Of a stretch of DNA of 52,000 bases, positions 25,927 to 34,606 are shown piece by piece. The notes under the pieces were generated by a model. It was not told the origin of the DNA, did no database searches, and worked only from the letters and a program-made list of their open reading frames with translations. The translations under genes were made by a program, and so were the position numbers. Positions within the stretch are counted from its first letter, which is position 1. Every line of letters begins with the position of its first letter. Where the stretch lies: contig QHWB01000066.1 of assembly GCA_003222395.1 (NCBI GenBank), forward strand, positions 1-52,000. The letters are read 5' to 3'. The stretch comes from Acidobacteriota bacterium. GTDB lineage: Bacteria; Acidobacteriota; Vicinamibacteria; Vicinamibacterales; CAVVIG01.

Positions 25927-26006
25927 CGCCGCGGCTTCCTATGCGTGAGGGACGGCAACATCCCGTGGGCGAACGACAAGTCGCGTACACTGTCCGGTCG
26001 TCTCGA

Positions 26007-27719
26007 ATGCCGTTGCACGAGCGTGACCTGACATCCCGCTGGCGAAGGTACACCATTTCCGCCGCGATCGCTCTCGCGTATGTGGCCGCCTGCCGCGTCA
26101 TGCTGGCGCCCATCTGCAATTTCGGCCGCCTCGCGACCGCCAGCTACGGCGGCGACGCGCGCGCGTTCATCTGGGTGCTCGCGTGGGACAACCATGCCGT
26201 GCTCGATCGCGTGCCGTCGCTGTTCGACGCGAACAAGCTCTATCCGCTGCCGAACGCGCTGGCGTACGGCGAGCACCTGTTCGGCATCTCGCTCTTCACG
26301 TTGCCCGTCTACGCGGCGACTCGAAATCCCGTTCTCGCGTACAACGTCGTCTGGATCTTCGCCTACCTCGCGGCGGCAGCGGCCGTGCACTGGGTCGCAT
26401 GGCGGTACACGCGCGATCAGCTCGCGTCGCTCGTCGCGGGCATGGCGTTCGCGTTCTGTTTCTTCCGCATGCACCACGGGCACGGACACCTGAACCTGAT
26501 CTGGTGCTTCTGGATTCCGCTGTCGCTGGTCGCGATCGAACGCTGGCTGGCGCGCCCCACGTGGATGCGATTGGCCGCGTGGGTGGCGATCGTCGTGCTC
26601 CAGGCGCTCGCCGCGTGGTATCAGGCGGTGTTGATCACCGTCGCCGACCTCCTGTTCCTCGCGTGGCTGATCGGCGTCGAACGGCGGACCATTTCGGTCG
26701 CGCGATTCGCGGCCCAGGGCGCCGCCGGCGCCGCCGCGGCGTTCGCGCTCGTCTGGCCGTTCGCGCGCCACTACTTCATCCTGCACAGCGAGAGCCCGGC
26801 GTTCATCGCGGCGGCTGCGGCCGATCTCGCCGGCTGGCTCGTGCCGCCCGAAAACACCTTTGCGGGTCACTGGCTGCTGGACCACGGCGTCAAGGGACCG
26901 CGGTGGATCTGGGGCGAGCTCACGGTGTACCTCGGATGGATGACGCTGGCGCTCGGCTGCGCCGGCGCGATTGTCGCGCTGCGCAGCGCCGATCGGTCGT
27001 TCCGCCGCGCACGATTCTTCATCGTCCTCTGCGCGATCGCAGCCGTGCTCGCGCTCGGACCCTCGTCCCGGGAAGTGGCGTCGGGCTCGTTCGGATGGAG
27101 CCCGTTCGGCGTGCTGGCGCGCGTGCCGGGATTGAGCCTGTTCCGGATTCCGGCGCGCTACACGGAGCTCATGAACCTCGCGCTCGCCGTGCTGGCCGCA
27201 ATCGCGGCGGCGGCGATGCACCGGCGCTTCGGCCGCGCAGGCCGCGTAGCCTCGGTTGCGGCGATGCTGCTGCTGCTCGCCGAGTCGTACGTCGTGAATT
27301 TTCCCGGCGGCCAGCCGCAGCCGTTCGCGGTGCCGGCCGTGTACAAATACATCGCGACGCTTCCACCGGGGCCGGTGCTGTCGCTGCCCGACTACGCCAA
27401 CACGCCGCTCTGGTTCGACGAGGCCGACTATCAGTATTTCTCGACGGCGCACTGGCAGCCGACGGTCAACGGCGATTCGCGCGAGTGGCCGCCGCACTTT
27501 CTCGAGCTCACGGCACGCTTGAAAACATTCCCCGAGCCGGCCGCGGCGACGACGATGCGCGACATCGGGCTGAAGTACGTGGTCGTGCACGGCGCCCGGC
27601 GCGAAGCCGAAGGGCTCGTCGAACCGGCACGAGCGAGCGGCGATTTTCAGCTGCTGGCGCGCTTCGATCAGGACTACCTGTTCCAGGTCGTCCCGGCGCC
27701 GGCGAGGTCCACGCCGTGA
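26007..27719 (+). CDS. Polytopic membrane protein, GT-C-like (paralogue of the divergent gene)
   Basis: 570 aa from the ATG at 26007 (MPLHERDLTSRWRRYTIS); the frame opens at 25941. About ten helices start at residue 17. The layout matches the divergent 732-aa protein: periplasmic loop with FIWVLAWDNHAVLDRVP and YPLPNALAYGEHLFG, a membrane helix with FCFFRMHHGHGHLNLIW, then FRIPARYTELMNLALAV (compare RVPARFAIIFFLGLSV in the neighbour) and a soluble end with MRDIGLKYVVVHGARRE. It lacks the discoidin-like domain. The two are therefore diverged paralogues read in opposite directions. Its stop overlaps the next start as GTGA. Confidence 0.82.
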   Translation: MPLHERDLTSRWRRYTISAAIALAYVAACRVMLAPICNFGRLATASYGGDARAFIWVLAWDNHAVLDRVPSLFDANKLYPLPNALAYGEHLFGISLFTLPVYAATRNPVLAYNVVWIFAYLAAAAAVHWVAWRYTRDQLASLVAGMAFAFCFFRMHHGHGHLNLIWCFWIPLSLVAIERWLARPTWMRLAAWVAIVVLQALAAWYQAVLITVADLLFLAWLIGVERRTISVARFAAQGAAGAAAAFALVWPFARHYFILHSESPAFIAAAAADLAGWLVPPENTFAGHWLLDHGVKGPRWIWGELTVYLGWMTLALGCAGAIVALRSADRSFRRARFFIVLCAIAAVLALGPSSREVASGSFGWSPFGVLARVPGLSLFRIPARYTELMNLALAVLAAIAAAAMHRRFGRAGRVASVAAMLLLLAESYVVNFPGGQPQPFAVPAVYKYIATLPPGPVLSLPDYANTPLWFDEADYQYFSTAHWQPTVNGDSREWPPHFLELTARLKTFPEPAAATTMRDIGLKYVVVHGARREAEGLVEPARASGDFQLLARFDQDYLFQVVPAPARSTP

Positions 27720-28654
27720 CAGAGCGCCTCGCGATCGTCGTGCCCTGCTGCAACGAAGCGGCGGTCGTCGATCGCTTTTACGACGAGCTCGCGCGCGAGG
27801 TCGGTCCCACCGGCGTCGACTGGAGCGTGTGCTTCGTGGACGACGGCAGCACCGATGCGACGCTCGAGCGTCTGAACGCGCTCGCCCGCGCCCACGCGAA
27901 CGTCCGCGTCTACTCGCTCTCGCGCAACTTCGGACACCAGATCGCGCTGTCGGCGGGCCTCGACGTGACGCTCGGATCGGCGGTCGTCATGATGGACGCC
28001 GATCTGCAGCACTCGCCGTCGGTCGTCCCGGCGATGATCGCGGAGTGGCGGCGCGGGCACGACGTCGTCTCCGCCGTCCGGCAGGACACCGAAGGGGCGA
28101 GCTGGTTCAAGCGCGCGACGGCCGATGCGTTCTACCGGCTGATCAACCGGCTCGGCGAGACGGAGATCGTTCCAGGCGCCGCCGATTTCTGCCTGCTGTC
28201 GGCGCGCGCCCACGCGGCGCTGTGCGCGATGCCGGAACGGCACCGGTTCCTTCGCGGCATGGTGTCGTGGATCGGATTCGACCGCGCGTACGTCCCGTTC
28301 CAGGCGCCGCGCCGGTCCGCCGGCGAGTCGAAGTACACGACGATCAAGATGGTCGGCCTCGCGCTCGACGCGGTGTTTTCGTTCTCCGCCGCGCCGATGC
28401 GGCTCGCCACGCGGCTCGGCATGGCGCTCTTCGTGCCGGGTCTCCTGTACTTCGGCTACATCATCACGCGGTACGTGACGATGAACGATTTCGTCCGCGG
28501 ATGGGGATCGCTCATCTGCACGCTGATGATCATCGGCGGCATCCAGCTGATGTTCATCGGCATCATCGGCGAGTACCTCGCGCGCATCTTTGAGGAGTCG
28601 AAGCGGCGGCCGCTGTACTTCTTCAAGCAGGCTCCGGACGATCGCGATGCCTGA
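27716..28654 (+). CDS. GT2 polyprenyl-phosphate glycosyltransferase (DPM1/GtrB-like)
   Basis: 312 aa, GTG start with 4-nt overlap on the upstream gene. The GT-A catalytic domain has LAIVVPCCNEAAVV, VCFVDDGSTDATLERL, LSRNFGHQIALSAGLD, and the metal-binding MMDADLQHSP. A SKYTTIKMVGLALDAVFSFS interface follows, with two C-terminal membrane helices (MALFVPGLLYFGYIITRYV and TLMIIGGIQLMFIGIIGEYLA). This is the DPM1/GtrB/YkcC type that loads a sugar onto undecaprenyl phosphate, which GT-C enzymes then use. The neighbouring GT-C-like proteins fit as consumers. The sugar nucleotide cannot be told from sequence. Confidence 0.92.
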   Translation: MTERLAIVVPCCNEAAVVDRFYDELAREVGPTGVDWSVCFVDDGSTDATLERLNALARAHANVRVYSLSRNFGHQIALSAGLDVTLGSAVVMMDADLQHSPSVVPAMIAEWRRGHDVVSAVRQDTEGASWFKRATADAFYRLINRLGETEIVPGAADFCLLSARAHAALCAMPERHRFLRGMVSWIGFDRAYVPFQAPRRSAGESKYTTIKMVGLALDAVFSFSAAPMRLATRLGMALFVPGLLYFGYIITRYVTMNDFVRGWGSLICTLMIIGGIQLMFIGIIGEYLARIFEESKRRPLYFFKQAPDDRDA

Positions 28655-29519
28655 GCGGAGCTGTCCGCTCTGTGGATCGCCGCGGCCAATGCGGATTTTC
28701 TCCAAACAGGATCGCGGACCTGAAAGGCCCGCGCCACATAGCAAGATACAAGGGACCGATTACTGGGAGTGCCCGGACTGCGGCTTTCGCTTCGCGACGC
28801 CGCCGCGCAATCCGAATCTTGTCAACGCGATCGACGAGTACGAGGACGCGTACCTGCAGTACCTCGCGCCGGATCGCGCGGACGAAGCGAACCTCGATGC
28901 GCTGTGCCGGTGGATCGCGAAGACGACGCCGCTCGAGGGAAGGCGATTGCTCGACGTCGGTGCGGGCGGCGGCAAGCTGGTGCGGTACCTGCGGCGGCGC
29001 GGAGTGGACGCGCGCGGCATCGAGCCGTCGCGCACGCTGTTCGATCGGTTTCTCTCGGACGATCCGGCGTTTGCCTGCGCGACGATCGATGAGGCCGTCG
29101 CATCCGGCGGCGCGTTCCCGGTCGTGACGGCGTTCGACGTGATCGAGCACGTGGCGGATCCGGTCGCGTTCCTGCAGGGGATCGCGGCGGCGCTCGAGCC
29201 GGGCGGCGTCTTCTTCGCGTCGACGCCCGACGTCGACAGCCTGACGGCGCGCGTATTCGGCCATCGCTGGCATTTCTACTATCCGTATCATCTGTCGTAC
29301 TTCGGACCGCGGACGCTCGCCGCCGCCGCGGAGAAGCACGGGTTGCGGATGCTCGACTGCCGGCACCGCGGCCGGCTGCGATCGGTTGGCTACATGATCC
29401 GGTACGTGGCGGAGTTCATCGGCGGCCGCGAGGCGCCTGGGTGGGCAAACCGGTTCGACGCGTGGTATCTGCCGACAAACCTGTTCGACACGATGTACGC
29501 AGCGTTTCGGCGGGAATGA
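28647..29519 (+). CDS. Class I SAM methyltransferase with N-terminal zinc-ribbon
   Basis: 290 aa from the ATG at 28647, overlapping the glycosyltransferase stop by 8 nt. Two Cys pairs (SCPLCGS, Cys6 and Cys9; WECPDCGF, Cys42 and Cys45) form a zinc-ribbon-like start. The methyltransferase domain has LLDVGAGGGKLVRYLRRRG (motif I), VVTAFDVIEHVADPVAFL and EPGGVFFASTPDVDS, close to the Methyltransf_23 type found in sugar and polysaccharide clusters. Residues 22-33 between the two Cys pairs are encoded by a copy of the dispersed hairpin repeat, an in-frame insertion into the finger loop. Probably modifies a glycan or glycan precursor made by its neighbours. Confidence 0.88.
   Translation: MPERSCPLCGSPRPMRIFSKQDRGPERPAPHSKIQGTDYWECPDCGFRFATPPRNPNLVNAIDEYEDAYLQYLAPDRADEANLDALCRWIAKTTPLEGRRLLDVGAGGGKLVRYLRRRGVDARGIEPSRTLFDRFLSDDPAFACATIDEAVASGGAFPVVTAFDVIEHVADPVAFLQGIAAALEPGGVFFASTPDVDSLTARVFGHRWHFYYPYHLSYFGPRTLAAAAEKHGLRMLDCRHRGRLRSVGYMIRYVAEFIGGREAPGWANRFDAWYLPTNLFDTMYAAFRRE
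28714..28738. repeat. Hairpin repeat copy inside the methyltransferase gene
   Basis: GCGGACCT, GAA, AGGCCCGC (28714-28732) then GCGCCACA. It shares a 21-nt identical run with the copy at 9183-9203 in the octaheme cytochrome gene; the stem has one mismatch. In frame, it encodes the loop between the two Cys pairs. Confidence 0.75.
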
Positions 29520-29559
29520 CGGAAAGAACGTGGATGTTGCGTGGAAATGCGCGAGGGCG

Positions 29560-30246
29560 TCAGCGCGTGGGAGTCGGGCCCGACGCGCCTTTAAATAACG
29601 GATACGGATCGATGGCCCGCCCCTTCCACCACTTGCGATCGGCGTCGAGCTCGAAGACCGCGAAGTGCAGATGCGGCGTGTTGGGCGGCGCGTTCCCCGA
29701 TGTGCCGACGTAGCCGATCACCTGACCCTTCGAGACGTGCTGCCCTTCCTTGACGTCGTCGGCATAGCGCTCGAGGTGCGCGTAGTAGTAGGCGAGGCTT
29801 GCCGTCGGATCGAACTGATACAGCGTGATGCCGCCGCCGCCCTTGCTGTAGAACAGCTTCGCGATCGTGCCGTCCGCGACGGCGTGCACCGGCGTGTTGC
29901 GCGGCGCGAGCATATCGATCGCTTCGTGCGCGCGCCCGTCGCGGCGCTCGGCGAAGCCGCCCTTGAACGCGTCGACGTTGGCGCCGTCGATCGGAACGCG
30001 CAGAGGGATCGCCGCGATGACGCCGGTTGTCGCCGTCGATTTCGGCCCGGACGGCGTTCGCGAGCCTTCAGGCGAACGTTCATCCGCGGTTGACTTGTCG
30101 GGAACGGTCTTATGACCGTCCCCTGCGGGAGTCGCGGATGGTTCGTCGTCACGATCGACATTGATCGAAGGCTGCGGCGGACCGTACATCATGAGCAGCC
30201 ACGTCACGATCACGCCCGCGAAGAAGCCGGCGACCGCGAATTTCAC
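29560..30246 (-). CDS. Membrane-anchored M23 peptidase (LytM-type)
   Basis: 228 aa from the GTG at 30246, overlapping the stop of the transpeptidase gene as GTGA. An N-terminal anchor (FAVAGFFAGVIVTWLLMMYG) is followed by a Ser/Thr/Pro linker and an M23 domain (about 95-215): zinc ligands in HEAIDML and PHLHFAVFE, plus YYYAHLERYADDVKEGQ. The family cleaves peptidoglycan cross-links or acts as an amidase activator. The first zinc His sits in RDGRAHEAID, close to the usual GRxHxGxD pattern with one position altered. The linker holds a hairpin repeat (30100-30122). It probably trims cell wall together with the coupled L,D-transpeptidase. Confidence 0.88.
   Translation of the reverse strand: MKFAVAGFFAGVIVTWLLMMYGPPQPSINVDRDDEPSATPAGDGHKTVPDKSTADERSPEGSRTPSGPKSTATTGVIAAIPLRVPIDGANVDAFKGGFAERRDGRAHEAIDMLAPRNTPVHAVADGTIAKLFYSKGGGGITLYQFDPTASLAYYYAHLERYADDVKEGQHVSKGQVIGYVGTSGNAPPNTPHLHFAVFELDADRKWWKGRAIDPYPLFKGASGPTPTR
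30100..30122. repeat. Hairpin repeat inside the M23 linker
   Basis: GGGAACGGTC (30100-30109), TTAT, GACCGTCCC (30114-30122) forms a stem with a single bulged A. It falls in the disordered linker of the peptidase and encodes GHKTVPDKS on the minus strand. Confidence 0.5.
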
Positions 30247-31259
30247 TTGAACACTACCGGCGTGCCGCGCTTGACGAGCGAGGCGACGCGCGCCGCATCC
30301 CAGTTGGTGAGCCGTACGCAGCCGTGCGACTCGGTGTGGCCCACGTGCCCCGGCTCCGGCGTCCCGTGAATGCCGTAGTGTTCGAGGTTCAGCGAAATCC
30401 ACACGACGCCGACCGGATTGTTCGGACCCGGCTTGATCGTCGTCTTCGTGTCCTGCGGTTTCGCATCCCAGAACAAATTCGGGTTGTAGTGGAACGGCGG
30501 ATGCCACTGCACGCCGACGACGGTCCAGTTCCCGGGCGGCAGCGGATCGTGCTGGCTGCCGGTCGTCACCGGCGCGAAGAACAGCGGCGATCCGTCGGCG
30601 CGCGTGACGCGAAGCGCCGATTCCTCGCGCGAGACCTGAATCGCGACGTCGCCGGCGTCAGCCGCCGGCGCCGCCGGCTTCGCGTCGGGATCGAACGGCG
30701 TCACTGCCGGAACCTTGATCTCGTGCCCTGCGACAAGCGTCACGCCGCGATTCAGCTGCTGCAGCAGCGCAGGCGACGCGTGGAACCGCTCGGCAAGCCG
30801 TTCGAGCGGCGACCGATAGCCGAGCGCCGGCAGCTTCGCCTGCTCGACGAGATTCGGCGGGATGCGCTCTTCGAACGGACCCTCGACGTCGGCGGGGGCA
30901 ATCGTGTACGTCGTCAGCAGATCGCCGGCGTTGTCGCCGCCGAGCGCGTGCCACGTGTCGCAATCGGGCTGCATCGTGAGCGGAACCTGCCGCGCCTGCT
31001 GCAGCGCGATGAGCGCGTGCGTGAAGTTGTCGCCCGGTCTGCTGTCGATCTCGCCGGGAGAGAATCCCTGGCGATCGAGGAGAACCTGAAACGGGAGGTA
31101 GTCGCCGCACGGCAGCGGCGGCGGTTCGGGCTGTTTTTGCTTTTGAACGGGCTTGTGCGCGCGCGGACGAGTTGCGCGCCGCGTTTGCGCGATCGCAGGG
31201 CTGAAGCCCTGCGCCACGAAAATACCGATGAGCGCAATCTGAACAGTATTCCAGCGCAT
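30243..31259 (-). CDS. L,D-transpeptidase (ErfK/YkuD family)
   Basis: 338 aa. Signal peptide at 1-25, of which residues 14-23 (VAQGFSPAIA) are encoded by a hairpin repeat. A peptidoglycan-binding-like region (50-110, with DRQGFSPGEID), a LysM-like segment (150-185, LERLAERFHASPALLQQLN) and the YkuD catalytic domain (205-338) follow. The catalytic motif is HGTPEPGHVGHTESHGCVRL with His312 and Cys314. Such enzymes make 3-3 cross-links or attach lipoproteins to peptidoglycan in the periplasm. It is co-translated with an M23 peptidase, a plausible remodelling pair. All catalytic residues are intact. Confidence 0.93.
   Translation of the reverse strand: MRWNTVQIALIGIFVAQGFSPAIAQTRRATRPRAHKPVQKQKQPEPPPLPCGDYLPFQVLLDRQGFSPGEIDSRPGDNFTHALIALQQARQVPLTMQPDCDTWHALGGDNAGDLLTTYTIAPADVEGPFEERIPPNLVEQAKLPALGYRSPLERLAERFHASPALLQQLNRGVTLVAGHEIKVPAVTPFDPDAKPAAPAADAGDVAIQVSREESALRVTRADGSPLFFAPVTTGSQHDPLPPGNWTVVGVQWHPPFHYNPNLFWDAKPQDTKTTIKPGPNNPVGVVWISLNLEHYGIHGTPEPGHVGHTESHGCVRLTNWDAARVASLVKRGTPVVFK
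31195..31218. repeat. Hairpin repeat copy inside a signal-peptide coding region
   Basis: Perfect stem GCAGGGCT (31195-31202), GA, AGCCCTGC (31205-31212), followed by GCGCCAC. Compared with the copy at 9178 the stem changes at both arms in a compensating way while the CTGAA core and GCGCCAC tail are kept. Confidence 0.75.
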
Positions 31260-31292
31260 CCTTTCGTCAAAGGGTGCACGACGCGTACCCGA

Positions 31293-34200
31293 TTATTTTC
31301 CGACGGGAATCGGCTGCAGCGTGCGCGCGCGGTTGCGCGCCTGCATCGACGACTGCAACTGCGCCATGTAGGTGTACACGACTGGCGTGAGATACAGCGT
31401 GACGAGCTGCGAGAACAGCAGGCCGCCGACGACGACGAGGCCGAGCGGCTGCCGCGCCTCGCCGCCGGCGCCGTACCCGAGCGCGATCGGCACCGCGCCG
31501 AGCAGCGCCGCCATCGTCGTCATCATGATCGGCCGGAAGCGGATCAGGCATCCTTCGTAGATCGCGTCCTGCGGCTGCTTGCCCGAGCGCTCCGCTTCGA
31601 GCGCGAAGTCGATCTGCATGATCGCGTTCTTTTCGACGATGCCGATCAGCATGATCATGCCGACGAAGGCGTAGATGTTCAGGTCCATGCGGAAGAGGAT
31701 CAGCGTGACGAGCGCGCCAAAGCCGGCCGACGGCAGACCCGAGAGAATCGTCAGGGGGTGGATGTAGCTCTCGTAGAGAATGCCGAGCACGATGTAGACG
31801 ACCATGATCGCGATGACGAGCAGCACCGCGAGGTTGCCGAGCGAGCTCTGAAACGCCTTGGCCGCGCCCTCGAACTGCCCGCTGACCCCTTCGGGCAACG
31901 TCGCGTCGGCGACCTCGCGGACCTTGTTCAGGACGCCGCCGAGCGACGCGCCCGGCTTCAGCCCGAACGAAATCGTCACCGCCGGCAGCTGTCCCTTGTG
32001 GGCGACCGTCTGCGGACCGATCACCTGCGTCGTGTGCGCAAGCGTGTCGAGTGGGACGACCGTGCCGGCGGAGGCATTCGGATTCGGCGCGAGCCCGCCG
32101 AGATTTCCGCCGCCTTGCGCCGCCGTTGCCGTCGCTCCCGCCTGTCCTGCCCCTCCTGCCTGTCCCGCCCCGCCAGTCGCCGTCGCCGGCGTCGCTTTGA
32201 AGTACAGCAGCGACAGAGCGGACGGATCGGCCTGGAACTGCGGCGCGAGCTCGAGGAGCACTTTGTACTCGTTGACCGGCGCGTAAATCGTCGACACCCA
32301 GCGCGGCCCGTACGCGTCGTAGAACGCGTTCTCGATCTGGTTCGCGGTGACGCCGAGCGCGGCCGCCTTGTCGCGATCGATCTGCACGTCGACCTGCGGG
32401 CTGGTCACCTCGAGATCGCTCGTCAGATCGACGATGCCCGGCACGTTCGCGTCGATCGCCTTCACGAGCGCCTCGGCGGTCGCGTACAGCGTCTCGCGAT
32501 CCGGCGACTGCATCGAATACTGATAGAGGCTCTTGCTCACCTGGCCGCCGATGCGGACCGTCGGCGGGTTCTGCAGGTACACCTCCATGCCCGCCACTTC
32601 GGCGAGTCGCGGGCGCAGCTTCTCGATGATGTCGTTCGCGAGCTCGTCGCGATCGCCGCGCGGCTTCAGGTGAACGACGATCTGCCCGAGGTTCGGACCG
32701 CCGAGCGTATTCGACGCCTGACCGCCAATCGTCGACACGAGTCCTTCGACGTTCGGGTCGCGGCTGATGATGTCGGCCACCTGGCCCTGATACTCGACCA
32801 GCTTGTCGTACGCCGTCCCCTGCGCCGCCTCCGTCGTGACGGCGATTTGATCGGTGTCCTGATCCGGGATGAACCCTTTCGGCACGAGGACGAACAGCAG
32901 CGCCGTCAGGCCGAGCACGATGACGAACGCCGCCATCGTCACCGGGCGATGCCGCAGCACGATCTGCAGCGTGCGGTCGTAGCCGCGCAGCATTTTCTGA
33001 AACGCTTCTTCCGTGACGTGCTCGAAACGCGCCATCCGGCCGCGGCCGCCGGCGCTGCGGGCGTGCGGCTTCTTGAGGAAGCGGCTGCACAGCATCGGCG
33101 TGAGCGTCACCGAGACGACGCCGGAGATGAGAATCGCGACGCAGATCGTCACCGAGAATTCGCGGAACAGCCGCCCGAGCACGCCGCCCATGAACAGCAC
33201 CGGAATGAACACCGCGGCGAGCGACAGCGTCATCGAGACGATCGTGAAGCCGATCTCCTTCGATCCGACGAGCGAGGCGACGAGCGGCTCCTCGCCCATC
33301 TCGACGTGGCGGTAGATATTCTCGAGCATCACGATCGCGTCGTCGACGACGAAGCCGACCGAGAGGATCAACGCCATCATCGACAGGTTGTCGAGGCTGT
33401 ACCTGAGCATGTACATGACCGCGAACGTGCCGATGATCGAGAAGGGGAGGGCGAGACTGGGAATGACCGTCGCCCACACGTTCCGCAGGAACACGAAGAT
33501 GACCATGATGACGAGCGCGAGCGTCAGCATCATGGTGAACTGCACGTCGCGGTACGACTCGCGGATCGTGTCGGAGCGATCGTAGAGCACGTCCATGTGG
33601 ACGCTCGACGGCAGCTCGAGCCGGAACTGCGGCAGCAGCGCCTTCACCGCGTCGGCGACGGCGATCGTGTTCGTGCCCGGCTGGCGCTGGATGCCGAGCG
33701 TGATCGCGCGCTGGCTCTCGCCCTGCGAGTAGAACCACGAGGCGGTACGCTGATCCTCCACGCCGTCGATGACGTCGCCGAGATCGGCCAGCCGCACCGG
33801 CGCGCCGTTCCGGTACGAGACGATCATGTTCCGGTATTCGCCCGCGTTCATCAGCTGACCGGTGGCCTGCAGCGTGAACGCCTTGTGGGGGCCGATGATG
33901 CTGCCGGTCGGCGTGTTCACGTTCCACGCGCGCAGCGAGTTCTCGACTTCGTTGATCCCGATCTGCCGCGCGGCGAGCTTGTGCGGATCGAGCTGCGCGT
34001 GGACGGCGTACTTCTGGCTGCCGAGCACCTGCACCTGCGCCACGCCGCTCACCATCGAGATCCGCTGCGCGATGCGCGTCTCGGCGTACTCGTCGAGCGT
34101 CCACGGCGGCACCGTCGTCGACGTGATCACGAGATAGAGAATGGGCTGGTCCGCCGGGTTGACCTTCGTGAAGGTCGGCGGCGTCGGCATCCCCTGCGGC

Positions 34201-34556
34201 AGCAGACGCGCGGCCTGCGTGATGGCCGCCTGCACGTCGACCGCCGCGCCGTCGAGGCTGCGGTTCAAATCGAACTCGAGCGTGATTTGCGTCGAGCCGA
34301 GCGAGTTCACCGACGTCATCGACTCGAGTCCCGCGATCATCGAGAACTGGTTCTCGAGCGGCGTCGCGACCGATGCGCCCATCGTCTCGGGACTCGCGCC
34401 AGGCAGCTGCGCGGTGACGAGCAGCGTCGGGAAGTCGACGTTCGGCAGGTCGCTCACCGGCAGCGATCGATAGGCAACGAGTCCGAACAGCGCGATCGCC
34501 GCCATCAGCAGGCTGGTCGCAATCGGACGTTTGATGAACCCTTCGGAGATATTCAT
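31293..34556 (-). CDS. RND efflux transporter, MdtC-like subunit
   Basis: 1087 aa from the ATG at 34556 (MNISEGFIKRPIATSLLM); the 14 in-frame codons before it are tandem repeat. Twelve membrane helices with two large periplasmic loops, the HAE1 layout. Proton-relay acids are in GFVVDDAIVMLENIYRH and a Lys in VEKNAIMQIDFALEA; SLALPFSIIGTFAVM and ILYESYIHPLTILSGLPSA are also characteristic. An unusual Gly/Ala-rich insertion (ATATGGAGQAGGAGQAGATA) sits near residue 790. As the second of two adjacent RND genes after a fusion protein it matches MdtABC/MuxABC systems, which work as heterotrimers B2C. No outer membrane factor gene is nearby. Confidence 0.93.
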   Translation of the reverse strand: MNISEGFIKRPIATSLLMAAIALFGLVAYRSLPVSDLPNVDFPTLLVTAQLPGASPETMGASVATPLENQFSMIAGLESMTSVNSLGSTQITLEFDLNRSLDGAAVDVQAAITQAARLLPQGMPTPPTFTKVNPADQPILYLVITSTTVPPWTLDEYAETRIAQRISMVSGVAQVQVLGSQKYAVHAQLDPHKLAARQIGINEVENSLRAWNVNTPTGSIIGPHKAFTLQATGQLMNAGEYRNMIVSYRNGAPVRLADLGDVIDGVEDQRTASWFYSQGESQRAITLGIQRQPGTNTIAVADAVKALLPQFRLELPSSVHMDVLYDRSDTIRESYRDVQFTMMLTLALVIMVIFVFLRNVWATVIPSLALPFSIIGTFAVMYMLRYSLDNLSMMALILSVGFVVDDAIVMLENIYRHVEMGEEPLVASLVGSKEIGFTIVSMTLSLAAVFIPVLFMGGVLGRLFREFSVTICVAILISGVVSVTLTPMLCSRFLKKPHARSAGGRGRMARFEHVTEEAFQKMLRGYDRTLQIVLRHRPVTMAAFVIVLGLTALLFVLVPKGFIPDQDTDQIAVTTEAAQGTAYDKLVEYQGQVADIISRDPNVEGLVSTIGGQASNTLGGPNLGQIVVHLKPRGDRDELANDIIEKLRPRLAEVAGMEVYLQNPPTVRIGGQVSKSLYQYSMQSPDRETLYATAEALVKAIDANVPGIVDLTSDLEVTSPQVDVQIDRDKAAALGVTANQIENAFYDAYGPRWVSTIYAPVNEYKVLLELAPQFQADPSALSLLYFKATPATATGGAGQAGGAGQAGATATAAQGGGNLGGLAPNPNASAGTVVPLDTLAHTTQVIGPQTVAHKGQLPAVTISFGLKPGASLGGVLNKVREVADATLPEGVSGQFEGAAKAFQSSLGNLAVLLVIAIMVVYIVLGILYESYIHPLTILSGLPSAGFGALVTLILFRMDLNIYAFVGMIMLIGIVEKNAIMQIDFALEAERSGKQPQDAIYEGCLIRFRPIMMTTMAALLGAVPIALGYGAGGEARQPLGLVVVGGLLFSQLVTLYLTPVVYTYMAQLQSSMQARNRARTLQPIPVGK

Positions 34557-34563
34557 GTCACTC

Positions 34564-34600
34564 AATTGGGTAATTGGGTAACTTACCCAATTACCCAATT
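34564..34600. repeat. 18-bp perfect inverted repeat between two RND genes
   Basis: AATTGGGTAATTGGGTAA (34564-34581), C, TTACCCAATTACCCAATT (34583-34600). It is built from 8-nt units AATTGGGT and continues as ATCCAATTACCCAATT to 34616. The TAA stop of the upstream RND gene lies within the tract, and the next start is 8 nt beyond it, so the hairpin fills the intercistronic gap. It could attenuate translation of the downstream subunit or reduce read-through. Confidence 0.8.
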
Positions 34601-34606
34601 ATCCAA

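Noticed and set aside
26183-27715. Upstream extension of the GT2 glycosyltransferase frame.
   Set aside because: The family begins at LAIVVPCCNEAAV; the GTG at 27716 with GTGA overlap fits. The upstream part overlaps a real membrane protein in another frame.
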